DNA from: Hemerocallis citrina
Taxonomy: Eukaryota; Streptophyta; Magnoliopsida; Asparagales; Asphodelaceae
Direction of reading: 5' to 3'
Length of the DNA: 64,000 nucleotides
Assembly (NCBI GenBank): GCA_017893485.1
Contig: CM030362.1
Coordinates: 744,001 to 808,000 of the forward strand
In this document: positions 11,601-25,300 of the stretch, one piece after another
Layout of the letters: the number at the start of each line of letters is the position of its first letter
How positions within the stretch are numbered: position 1 is the first letter of the stretch
The notes under the pieces: generated by a model
The model's database searches: none
The model's input: the letters and a program-made list of their open reading frames with translations, nothing else
Told to the model about the DNA's origin: nothing
Program-made: the position numbers and the translations under genes

Positions 11601-14600
11601 TTTGTTTATCATTTTCACTCGCTTGATCTTGCTGTTAGTTTATATAGAACCTATTGTTATCTTCTGCATGAAGTAGGTGTGTAAATAGCTTAGCTACAGT
11701 GCAATGTTTATACTTGAAACACCATAGCATTATAGAATACAAATTCTAGTTTAGGCCACTATTCTAAATTGGTCACACTCAGAACGAACCTGCTGAGAAT
11801 CCACCACCTTGCACACAGTAATTATTTTAAATACTTTAGGTAGATCCATGTTTCCCTGTATTCATGGTTAGTGAACTTGCGGATCTCCCCAAGTAATTAT
11901 GATTATGTTTGGCAATATTGCAGGAACGCTTCCCTGATCCCAAGTTCATGGTGAATGACCTTCATGCTATTGGTTTCAAAGCAATCTGGATGCTTGACCC
12001 TGGAATTAAAAATGAAGAAGGATACTTTGTTTATGATAGCGGGTCTGAAAATGACGTGTGGGTTCAGAAGGCAGATGGGAAGCCTTATATAGGTAAGGCT
12101 ATTTATATGCTTAAGTTATAGCGATCAGTGGTTGGAGATTATTAACCAATACTTTTATCAATTGTAAGGGGAGGTATGGCCTGGGACTTGTGTTTTTCCC
12201 GATTACACACAAGAAAAGACACGATCATGGTGGGCAAAGTTAGTGAAAGACTTCATTTCCAGTGGTGTTGATGGGATTTGGAATGACATGAACGAGCCTG
12301 CTGTTTTCAAGGTAAGTGTTGAATACCATCTCTTTCACATTTACTTTCCGTTTGTTTATTGGCACAGATATTTGTTTGCAGTTTAATAAAAAAACAATTT
12401 ACTGGTTTGCAGACTGTGACAAAAACAATGCCTGAGAGCAACATCCACAGAGGTGATACTGAACTCGGTGGCTGGCAAAATCATTCTCACTACCACAATG
12501 TAAGTAGTATTTGCTTAAAGTAATAATTAGTTGAACGTATCACTTGGAGTTTAGCTGTGTTAACTGAAAACAGGAATTTGATAAGTTGAAATATACTATA
12601 TATGTGCTTGTTAAGTATCATTTTTCGCTCCTTTACTTTGTTTTATTTAGAGAATATCCATTCTTAAATTCAGCATCATACAGGCCTATGGCCTGCTGAT
12701 GGCCAGGTCAACTTATGAAGGCATGAGACTGGCTAATGAGAAGAAAAGGCCTTTTGTTCTGACAAGGGCTGGTTTTATTGGGAGCCAACGCTATGCTGCA
12801 ACTTGGACTGGAGATAACCTATCAACATGGGATCACCTACATATGAGTTTACCCATGGTACTTCAGTTGGTAAGTTGATGAATTGATATCAAATTGTCCA
12901 TTTCCTTAATATCATTAGACGGCTTGAAAGTTTTCATCGTGTCAATATTATGCTCAGTATAGGATTGGGTAACTTGGTATATTTATATGTTAGAAAGACG
13001 GTGATAGGTTTCTTAGATCTGTCTTTGTAAGTTGTGAATTAGGGAATTTATATCTTTAGTATTTCTATCGCATGAAGATGTTGCACATCTACAGGAAGAC
13101 GAAAAAGGAATAGTGTAACCATAACTTATTGTTCTCCCATATCTCCCTCTCTTTCTCGTCCTCCTCTGTACTTGCATGCCACTACATTTAGACATGACAA
13201 ATAATATATACAACGAATGTAGTTATAAGTATTTACCCAACATTTTATTGCCATCCAGGGTCTCAGTGGTCAACCATTATCAGGGCCAGACATTGGAGGC
13301 TTTGCTGGAAATGCAACGCCGAAGCTTTTTGGAAGATGGATGGGATTTGGTTCTATGTTTCCTTTTTGCCGTGGGCATTCTGAAGCTGGAACTATTGATC
13401 AGGAGCCATGGTCGTTTGGTGAAGAAGTATGTTTTCTAACTTGAAACTGCCTATAGCGGTCAATAGATAGTATTTAGTATAATGACGGGAATTGCTCTGC
13501 CAGTACATACTTCGTCAGGAAGGATAACTAGTAAACACAAAATTTTGGATACAGTAATATAAATATAGATCGTAGCTTGAAATTTCCAGAGAACGAACTG
13601 CAAAAGATTTTAGGATTCCAGATTCTCTTTTACTTGATAGTTTGCAGAATCTTTTTGCTGTTTGATATCCTGAAGAGGGTAGGCAGAGATAGACAGAATC
13701 AGGGAAATCCACATTAGTGTGATATTTAATTAGATTGAACCCATATAAAGTGGGCGATCTAACCAATTTTTAAAAATTGGTACACCTTAGCAGGTCAGTT
13801 GGTCTTAAGGATAAAAAACATTTCTAATATCTGCCGCGCTTAGTCTAATTCCTTTTGATCTTATCATATGTATCCTTTTCTGAAACTGTCCATAATGTTC
13901 AATCTAAATAAGAAAGATGATGGCCAACTGTAGCCAGACTAATCGAAGTGCTGCTCTCTTGAGTTACCTTCCCCTGGGGGAAGATGAACAAGATGAAGTT
14001 TTTCAGCAAGAACATCCTGATTGAGGGTTAAACTAGATCTAGAGTGGTTTCTTTTTCTATCTATATTCTTTTTATTTCTTCTTACATGGTTTGCCTTCTG
14101 CAAGGCATTTGTCCCCCCTCAAGAACAAATTGAGAATCATGTCAGAAACGATGTCTGTGAAAAAGTACTTCTTATTTTATTTTTCAATTATCAGTAGGCT
14201 CTGTGGGAGGACTAAGTAGGGCTAAACTTTGATCTATATGGCTCTTGAAGATAATTGATCTGAAAAAATCACTATTGCCACTGCATATAGGGAGTCTGTG
14301 ACCCAATGTCTCTCACAAGGCATGGGAGAGTTGATACGGCATGAAAGCTCAATTAATCTCCTGAATTAAGTTGTACAATTGAGTGTGCAACTGTTCCTTA
14401 GATAGATTTCTTGTCACATGTTTTGACATGAATCTCTTTCTTTTAGAGAGGAAAAGAAAAAAACTCTGTAGTTTTAATACTAATGCTATTATATCCTTCA
14501 GTGTGAGGAAGTATGCCGACTTGCATTGAGGAGGCGCTATCGGCTTATACCACACATATATACCCTTTTCTATATGGCACATACGAAGGGCACTCCTGTT

Positions 14601-17600
14601 GCAGCACCCTCCTTTTTTGCTGGTATTCTCATATTTGTGTTACTTCTCCTTCCGTAACTGTCTGTAAATCAAAGTACTAATGCCTCGCCTGTTATTCAGA
14701 TCCACAGAATTCTGGTTTGAGGACATCTGAAAATTCATTTTTGCTTGGACCACTTTTAATTTGTTCAAGGTACTCCAGCAGTACTTGAAAACCACTTCAT
14801 TTGATTGATTATGAAGTATGAAGAACATTATTTTTCTCTCTCTGTTTGGATTACCATTTTTGTTAGGGTGATTAGCTAGCTATATTGCCTTTTTTGGTTT
14901 TTGTTTTTGTTTTGTTGTTATGAACTTCATGAAGGCCTTCACTTTGTCTTGATAGTCTTGGTGCATGTTCACCAGCACAACACCTAATAAAGGATCACAT
15001 GAAGTATCACTTGATTTGCCAAATGGAACTTGGTTGCGATTTGATTTTGGTGATTCACATCCAGTAAGTATATTTTCTCATATAGTTATCATACATTTCA
15101 GTTGGCCTTTTATTTTTTCTGATTCTTATCCATCTTCTGATTTCAGGACTTGCCAACTTTGTTTCTGCAAGGTGGGTCAATAATTCCTGTGGGCCTTCCT
15201 GTTCAGCATGTTGGTGAAGCAAATCTGACTGATGATCTATCGCTCTTTGTTGCTTTGGACAGTAATGGTAATGTTTCTAACTCATGTTTCTTGGTCCATT
15301 TAAAAAAATATTCTTTGTACTGTTGCATCCAATAACTTTGTTGCTGAAGCTTATCCTGGTCTAACCAAACTTGAACATATGTTTTCAGCTTCATGTTGTT
15401 ATCAACCTAGATCCTTTTTTGATTTGGTTGGGGACATTTCATGTTTTCATTGTGCACTTCTTTGGCAAGTTTATGTTCATCGAATCAAATACATACATAT
15501 TTATGTGTAATATAGCAGAAAAATAGATTGGACGATTTTCATTTTTTCACTTGAGCAAACTTTTTTTTTCAAAATAATGACTTAAATTTCATGATTTATT
15601 ATGGAAAACTCATAAATTTAGTAGAATAGACTTGTACTTATATTGTGGATTTCAGTATGCCATATTGGTGAATAAATACAGTTAATTGTGTACTTGTATG
15701 TAAACTCACCTGAATGCTAATTAATTAATGCAAACACTTAAAACTGCACAACATTACTGTCTTACGGTATTTGAGAGTGATCATTACCTATGCATACAAT
15801 AAGTACATCTTTAACTAAATTTCTGTTGAATTTTAATTTTTAATCTGGAAATGTTGAATCTATGTTATATGAAAATATGATAATGGTCTTCTATGGGTAA
15901 AATGACTACCCTTTGCGTGTAATTATGAAAAATAAAACTATGACATGTAATCTCTTTGTCACAAAGGTGCAGTGTTTTAAATATCGGGTATCGTTGTCGT
16001 ATCAGAAGACAAATTTTCAAATTGGATACCGGATATCGGTAATATTTTAAAAATATCGGGTTAACATATCTGATGGAAATATACATCATAAATGTGATTT
16101 AGTTGACATTTACACATTATATTTACAAATATAAAGAACTTAATGCAAGTAATAATAGTTATAACCGAAATATATACTCGCCTACATGAAATCCTTGCAT
16201 AATAGAAAATAGCTACATATTAAAGATTGGAAGATAAGACGAAATTTTTTACGAAAGAAACTTAAAAACAAATTGAAATGTTTCGTTGTTCACTCCATAG
16301 AAGCAATATGCTCGTGCTACTTTAAAATAATGTTTAATTTATTTTTTACTAACTATGGGTATGCTTATTGTTTATTTTGTATATATGTACACTCTTCGAA
16401 GCAATTAGCCTAATAAAGAACGTACATAATGAACATAAGATAAAATTTATAATTTTGTATAGAAAGAGTCAAAGATATTTGAATGAATATGATGTGTTCT
16501 TTGTCCTATCTCCATCACAATCAGTTCTAGTTTCTCATCTCTCTCTAATGTACAATTATAAACACAACACTGTACATTATAGTTTGAGATTAAGAGTGAA
16601 TATCTTCTTACATGTTCAATAAATAAAAATTCCTATTCCCACATCTCCTTTTTGAGTGCACCATAAATAAAAACAAGAGGAGAAATGGTGTGGTGAATTT
16701 TTGGAAGAGGAAGCAATAACGATGAGAGAGTTTTAAGGATTTTTAGCTGATTCTACCTCGTCTCTCTTTTAATACAATGGGTTGGGGTCCAATTGGGTTT
16801 GGGTTTGGACCCTAACCCAAAGGCCTATGGTGTTTTTTCCTTTTATAACACCTGATGTAGAATCAGATAGATATATTGGAACAATAACGATTTGAACACC
16901 TGTATTGGAAATGTTAGCGTGTCCAAACATTTATAACGGCCGGTATAACTGTTGTAATGGGTGATATTTATTCCTTAAATTCATTTACTATTTGTTGTAC
17001 ATATTGACTTCAAAATAACTGTAAATGATCTATAAGAATAAATTTACATTATAAATGGTATCACATGTGTGAATACAACTCCCTCCGCTCCATAATATAT
17101 GCCGTTCGAGCCTTTTTTTTTTGTTACAAATTATATGTCGCTTTAGGATCCCAATGTCTTTACGCTTTCAAGTGCTCATTAATTAATTTTTTTACTCCAC
17201 TACCATTTATGCCCTTAAGATTTACTTATTAATCACTCTAAGAGATTGGCATTTTTTGTAACTATACATTACAGAACGGAATCTAGGTCAATTAATAAGT
17301 TTAATTAAAGTGGATATTTATTTCTCAGTACAATAATCTAGGTTGTTTCTTAATTTGAGTGAAACAACCTAGAACGACATACATTACAGAACGGAAGGAC
17401 TAAGGAGTACTTCACCCAAAATACCCACCTCTTGACAAAGCATTACCTTTAATTTTGTTGCAGAAGTCTGTTATTTAGGAAAAACTTTCACATTTATTGA
17501 GCTGAACGGAGAAATGATTGTTTCAATTGTATCAAATGGAAACATGGTATTAATGATTTGTAGCATTTGGATTAGAGAACATATGTTAGAGGATTAGAAC

Positions 17601-20600
17601 AAAACTTATAGTTAGGAACTTCTACTTCTGGTGGTATAACTATTTTGGTGAACACATAATGACAAGCCAACAATAGTCCACGTGGGTGTTTGGAAACACA
17701 TCATATACGCATGGAAGAAACATGCATCGGGGTTTTTAAAATTTATTATAATTATTTTTATTTCAAGATTTGGATTTATTTTCCCATTTGTGGAACAAAT
17801 CTTAGAAGTGTGTTCGATTGGTTCAATATCGTTGAACCTTGAAAAGAGATTTGAAGGTTGGAACGAACGTATACCAAGAATTCTTGGAATTCCCTAGAGA
17901 TCCTTAATTGGGGCTGAGTTAACTATAGCCCAAAGCCGTATCTCTTTGGTTAATAAGATCCAAAAGGTTTATCGATCCCAGGGGGTACAGATCCATAAGA
18001 GCATCCATAGTCGTGATTGCTAAAAAATAGCAAAATGTATATTATACATATAGGAAAGTGGAGTTTACTGCAGTGGTGAAATGCTATAATATAGTAATCA
18101 AAAATAAAATGTGATCGGACGGAACTCAAAGTTCTGTCCCGCGAGACAAAAAATGTGAATATTTTAATAATTTTAACCTTCAGACGCAACTTGAAGCTCC
18201 GTCGGAGGTGGAAAAAAAATCTCCACATTAACCGACTTTCAACCAGCCTAATTACCCCCTAAATAGCCCACTAATTAATATAACCCCCAATTAACCCCTA
18301 CTTAATCAATTAAGTATATTTAACTAAGCCTATAAGTATAATTAATCATTAAATCTTAATTAATTTAATAGCTCATGGGATGGATGGTGAAGTTCTGTCT
18401 GAGGTAAAAATTTAATAAAAAATTAATTTTTTTTATTTGGGACAGAACTTCAAGTCCCGTCCAATATATATATATATTTTTTTGGGACGGAACTTGAAGA
18501 TCGTCCGATATAAAAAAATAAAATTATTTGGGACGGATCTTCAAGTTTCGTTCGCTATAATATGCATATTCTCATATCTATTCTCAAATATAGCGATCTA
18601 CTGTAGCGAATCTGCCAAAATATGAATAAATAGCAAACGAATGCAGAGGCGCGTTTGCTATTTTATGGATAATATGGAAATTTAGCAAACGACTGTGGAT
18701 GCTCTAATAGACATAGAGAAATTATTGTATGACAAGTAACATCAAAAGTGTTGGTGCTCTGATTCCATGAACTAACAAATTTATCGAAAAACTTAAGCTT
18801 ATGAATGGTGGACTTAAGACTTGATTATTCAGTTCTTGTCCTTTTTATGACTCAATGTACTGAATCTATCCCCTTAATCTGGTGGCCATATCCATTTGAG
18901 TATCCATTTGTTTCAGAAGCATGTAGAAATTTGTGCATCAAGTAGATTAACTTGAAAGCAGGTGTTACTGGACTGAATATATCTTGTCCAACATTGAGAA
19001 ATCTAACAACTGCTTGTGGGTTCAATCATATATAGGATTGACAGAAATAAATATGGATAAATTTCACAAAACCCTATTGAGTTTTCACGAATGTGCACCC
19101 CACCCTACCAAACTATTTTTTGGCAACTTACCCTAGTGCCGTTAGGTTCCCCTTAGGCGCTCTGCCCTACTCCGTCTATTTCTTGGTCATGCGATGTCAC
19201 ATGACACCTGAACTTTTTTGTAATGATTAAAATACCCTCCCCCTGATTTTCCCTTATATTTCCTAATTATCTTTAACAAAAAAAATCTTTATTATCATCA
19301 TTTAATTAATATTTTATGAGTAGCTTATAAAATTTAGGATAAATTTCACTTAATCTCCTATTTGCACCAGACCCAATTATACCTTTTTTTTGGCATTTCA
19401 CCCTTCCGCAATTAATTCCGTTTGGCATTCTGGCCTACTTTGTCTATTTTTCTCATCACGTGATCTATTTTGCGATCACGTGACACTATATATTATTTTA
19501 AATAACTAAGTTACCCTTCGATTACCAATTTCACCTCTCTCTCTCTTACCGCACTTCTCTTCTTCCCTCCTCTCGCCCTCTCTAAAAATCACAAAAAAAT
19601 CCAATCTTTAATGGTCGTCGCCGCCGAAGAATTGCCTCACCGCCCTTGGCTGATGTCATCACTGGAGTAGCACCACACCCCGCCGCAGCCTCCTCCCTCC
19701 TGCCGCTGCTCGCTCCAAAACTTCTCCTTCCCTCCCTCCCTCTCCTGGGGCAGCCAGCGTGTCCCCCGTTGCTCAATCTTACAAGTCCTAACGATAATGG
19801 GTACGGTAACGGAATCAGAATTAGAGAAGTAAAAGACAAAGAGGGCGGAGGAGGCAGAGTTGTCGTCGCCGGTGCAGTCGTGGAATCTAAGGATGAGGCA
19901 GGCAAATCTGAACCAGAGCTAGAATCTGTTGAATCAAAATCAGAGGAGTTCGAATCTGAACAATCGGAGCTCGTTGTCGTCGTTGCTCATGGAGAAAGAG
20001 AGGGTGAGCAATTTAGTAGAGAGCGGGAGATTTGTTGATTTGGTTGGGGAGGTTTTATGTTATTTTATGAAGAATTGAGTTGATCTAGGAGAAGATGAAG
20101 AATGAGGAGATGCAGAGTGTGGGATTGAGCTAGTGGTAGTTCAATGACATGGCAATCAGAGCTTGGAAGTTGGAATGGGTCAGGCTTGGATTTGGTTTAG
20201 GTTTGATAGAGGGAGAGAGGGGGGTGGGGAATGGGTGGGCTGAATGAGAGAGAGCGAGAGGTGGAGGAGATGGAGGAAAGTGGGAAAGTGGGTTTGGGTT
20301 TGGGAGTGAGGGAAGTGTTAAGAAACAAGCGATACAATGCACCACTTGTTAGGGAATTAGCGGAACTCTTCCCTTTTAAAAAAGGATCTTGTTGAGTTAT
20401 ACAATGCAGCCAATACAAACCACCAAGTAAATAGAATATCACACCAAACGCACCAAAGCACACAAATTTGTCGCGGTTGGAGCTTTCGCCTTAATCCAGG
20501 GGGAGAAGAAACCGAGATGTTGTTCAGCTAGAGAAGATACAAGAATATTACAATTATCACAATGACCCTCTCTCAAGTCTCACCAGAAAATACTAGTTTT

Positions 20601-21152
20601 TTATAATTGGGGAACCTCTCAAACTCTCTTCAATGAAGTACTCTCTCTTGGCCTTCAATGAAGGCAAATAACAACAATATATATATATATATACTAGGTT
20701 TACCCGTTGACACGTGCCTACGGCACGTCTTTGGAACGGTGCACATTGTTTGATCATATAAAATAGTTTTGGAGGTCCAACAAATTAATTGAAGTAGCAA
20801 ATATATTATATGAGAAATTTTTTTGGGGGTCCAGCAAAAAACATATTATATGATTTTTTTTTGATTTTTTTTGAATTATTTTTAAAGTTTTTAAAGTTTT
20901 ATTTTTTAAAGTTTTTTAATTTTTAAATTTTTTTAAAAATTTTTAAAATTTTTAATTTTTTGAATAGAAGAGGAAGAGAGGGAGAGAGAGACAAAATTTA
21001 AATAAATATAGGAGTTGTTTTGGGTGGAAAATTTGAATTTGAGTTTTGGAAGAAAACTTTTGGGGGGAAAAATATGTTTTGTGAGGTTAGATTTGGACCT
21101 TTAATTTTTTACGGGATTGAAGGAGAGCCACTTGATGGCTTTCTTTGTAATT

Positions 21153-21221
<69 letters not shown>

Positions 21222-22225
21222 CTAGTTTGATACCTTGATACAATAGCTATCCGATGTACACTGAAGAGATACATACAATTAGAGCCTTACGGTCTAACCA
21301 GAAGATGAAGTGGGCTTCAAACGAATCGGCCAGACTCGGCCCAAAGAACCCATCAGCACCGCGTGCATCGACTGTCCCCCTCGCGTGAAAACCCTGTATA
21401 GTTGGGCGATCAACTGCAACTGCTACTGTTGCTACAACTGACTGCTTTCCTTCTCCGATCCTTCACTTCGAACCCTCTACTTGTATCACAATTTTCTTTT
21501 CACACCAAATAAGTATGCAAGGCATTAAACTCAACAGGAAGTGGGTTTGAATTAGGTTTGAGAGGGTAGTGGGTTTGGGTTGGGACCTGTTATTTTAATT
21601 TTTAAATCCATTTTTTTCACTTCTATGACACTGATTTGACAGAGGCAATTTGATCATTTCCCATCTCAATTATCGGCGTCAGTTAAATAAAAATAAGGTG
21701 CTAAGCTAAACTTAATTAGTGTGGTAGAATGCCAAAAAAAAATTGGGTAGGGTTCGGTGCAAATAGGAAAAAACTCAGTAGGGTTAACTAAAATATATCC
21801 TAAAATTTATAATGGATTAAATGGATTGGAAGGAGAAGAAAATTACTTTGGGTGGGTTTAGAGTTGGATTTGAGATGGCTATGAGAGAGGGAGAGTGAGG
21901 GGTATGGGTTTGTGTGAGTTCGGGTTTGGATATAGGTTCATATTTGGGTTTGGGTTAAATTTGAGAGAAGAGTATTGTGTTGAAGATAAAGCCAAGACTT
22001 AGTCTTGCTATTATCTTCTAGGTTGTTGTAACAATATTCTAGCTGTTAATATCTTTAGTTAGGATATTGATTTCTTTGTTATTCTACCTTATCTTTTAAA
22101 CTAAGTTTGTTAAGTTGAGACTATCTTCCAGCTTTCCTTGTATTATATATACTTGTACTACTCATTAATGAAAATATAACTTTACCAAAACCTTCTCATG
22201 GTATCAGAGCAGGCTTGATCCTCAT

Positions 22226-22304
<79 letters not shown>

Positions 22305-25300
22305 TTTCAAGCATACTAGTCTCCTACCATGTCTTCCCCTCACACCACCAACAACTTCCGCCCCAACTAAAACCATAAGACCAATCACTCCAACTCCAAA
22401 CGTCCCAACCAAACTGGATCTCGTGGCTACCAAGGCAAATGCCAATGGTGCCACACAACTGGGCATTCACTCCATTATGCCCTATCTTTCAGGAGAAATA
22501 CCCCGCCATTCGCCCACCGCCTCGCCCCACCTGTAACCAATCGCAGCACCAAGCGCATGTAGCCATCGCTTCTGCCTCCAATCCCTCTCCTTGGCTCTTG
22601 GACATCGGCACATCCCATCATGTTACTCATGACCTAGCAAACCTATCCCTCTATCACCCCTACGATGGCACTGAAGAGATTGTCATTGGAGATGGCACGG
22701 GTATTTCTATCACTCATACTGGTTCACTTTTCTTTCCTACTTCCTCTTCCAAATCTTTGTTCTTGTCTAATGTTTTATGTGCACCCACTATGACACGTAA
22801 TATTATTTTCATTTCACAGCTTTGCTCAGACGATAATCTCATCATTGAATTCATTTCTAATTCTTTTGTTGTGAAGGATCGTCTCACGGGGGCACAACTT
22901 ATTCGGGGTCCAACTAGGCACGACATTTATGAGTGGCCATCTCCTGCACCTATTCTAGCTCTTTCTAGTGTCAAAGTGTCGGTTATAGATTGGCATCATC
23001 GTCTTGGCCATCCCTCTTTATCCATCTTCAAAAGTATAGTTTCAAATTTTAGGCTTGATGTTTCTAGCGATATCTCCTTTAATTGCAATTCATGTCAATG
23101 CAATAAGAGTCATAAGCTCCCATTTAGTCAATCAACCTTGATATCAAATACTCTCCTTGATCTTATTTACACTGATTTATGGACTTCTCCATTATACTCT
23201 ATTGATGATTACAAATATTATGTCATTTTTGTTGATCACTTCACAAAGTACATTTGGTTTTATCCTCTAAAAAACAAATCTGATACAAAAGCAGTGTTTA
23301 TTTGATTCAAAGCTTTAGTGAAAAAATATTTTAAGAAAAATATCGAAGTTATATATTCCGACAATTGGGGGGAGGGGGGGATATCAAGCCTTAGCAACTT
23401 TTCTAACAATTGATGGTGTTTCCCATCTCACTTCACCTCATACTCCTGAACATAATGGATATGTCGAAAGAAGGCATCGCCACATCGTTGAAACGAGCTT
23501 ATCTCTTCTTGCCCACGCTCAACTTTCTCTCGAGTTTTGGTCTCATGCCTTTGCCACAGCCGCCTATCTTATCAATAGGCTTCTCATGCCCACTCTCTCA
23601 AACTCATCTTCTTATCACATCTCTTTGGTACTCCTAACTATCTCAAGTTAAGAAGCTTCGGTTGTCTGTGTTATCCTTGGTTATGACCTTATGCCACACA
23701 CAAATTGGATCCCAAGTCCATTACTTGTATCTTCATTGGGTATTCTAAGACTCAAAGTGCTTATCATTGTCTAGATCCCACCACCCACAAAGTCTACACG
23801 TCTAGGCACGTTCGGTTTATAGAAACTGAATTTCCTTATACCCGTCTTAGCACCCGCACTCATCCTACTCCCATACCCAATCCGCACCATTGTTGTCTCT
23901 TGTCGCTGCCCATAATTCAGCCAGTCCCCGTTCATAATCCCCTGGACCATGACAATAGCCTAGCCACATCTTCTACGGAGCAGCAGCCCACTGCCCAACC
24001 GGTCATTACACCCCAGCCCAACAATCCGTCTCTTCCAACTATTCTACCACCCTCTCCCTCTCCTCCCTCCCGGCATGGTCACTCGCTCCAAAAATAACAT
24101 TCACAAGCCCAACTCCAAGTACAACCATCATACCACTGTACAACCTAAACCAACCGAACCTACTACTGTAGTCCAAGCTCTTAAAGATCCTCTTTGGTGG
24201 CAAGCAATGATTGCTGAGATCACGGCATTACATAAGCTTGGTACGTGGGACTCGGTGTCTCCCGAAAATAGTCGTAACCTTGTCAAATGCAAATGGGTAT
24301 TTCGTATCAAATACAAACCTGATGGAGTGTAGAACGTTATCGTGCTCGTCTTGTTGCAAAAGGATTCCAACAACGCCCTAGTATTGATTATACGGAAACC
24401 TTCAGTCCGGTTGTAAAACTGGCCACCATCCGTACTCATCTTAGCCTTGCAGTTACAAACAAATGGCATCTTCGACAACTTGATATTAATAATGCATTTA
24501 TTTATGGCACACTTTATGAGGAGGTATATATGTCACAACCCCTGGTTTTGTGGATGCCGCCTTTCCTACTCATGTTTGCAAATTGTGAAAGGCAATTTAC
24601 GGGCTCAAGCAGGCACCTCGAGCATGGTACACAGAGCTAGCCAACTTTCTTCTTGATTCGGGTTTCAAGCGATCGGTTGCTGATGCTTCATTATTTATCA
24701 TGCATCATTCCACTTCACCTATTTATCTTATTGTGTATGTGGATGATATTATACTAACCGGTCCTAATGCTACTACCCTAAATGCTTTTAATAAAAAGAT
24801 TGGCTAGCAGGTTCTCCTTGAAAGACCTTGGTACACTCTTATTTCTTGGGAGTAGAAGTCACGCCTATTTCTTATGGTCTTTTACTCAGTCTAAAAAAGT
24901 ATATTGTTATTCTTCTTGAGCGCATGCATCTGCTCCATGCAAAGCCGGTTTTGACTCCCATGGTGGTCAACAATGCTTTAACTCTCACTTCTAGCAAATT
25001 ACTTGACACTCCTACAGATTATAGAGCAACAGTTGGGGGACTCCAATACCTAATGCTCACTCGTCCCGATGTTACATTTGTGGTCAGTTCATGCATAAGC
25101 CAAGAAGTGCTCATTGGGATGCTCTCAAATGGCTCCTTCGATACTTGTGTGACTCTCGACAAAGGCTTCACAATTTTTAGTCACTCGCCACTCAATCTTC
25201 ATGCTTTCTCAGATGTCGATTGGGCCGGAAGCAAGGATGACTACACTTCTACAATGGGTCACATAATCTTTCTTGGTCGCACCCCGATTACTTGGAGCTC

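Noticed and set aside
14951..14975. Acceptor at 14954 (GATAG) for exon 14 of the GH31 gene
   Set aside because: It breaks the frame; the acceptor ending CACCAG at 14975 restores the conserved reading.
18117..18554. CRISPR-like array from the evenly spread GGGACGGAACTTCAAG motifs
   Set aside because: Plant DNA inside a MITE, with degenerate repeats of unequal spacing and no associated genes.
19646..20038. 130-codon frame inside the inner MULE, considered as a captured gene (Pack-MULE)
   Set aside because: Low-complexity Ala/Pro/Leu then Glu/Ser runs, no domain, and a competing minus-strand frame of similar quality.
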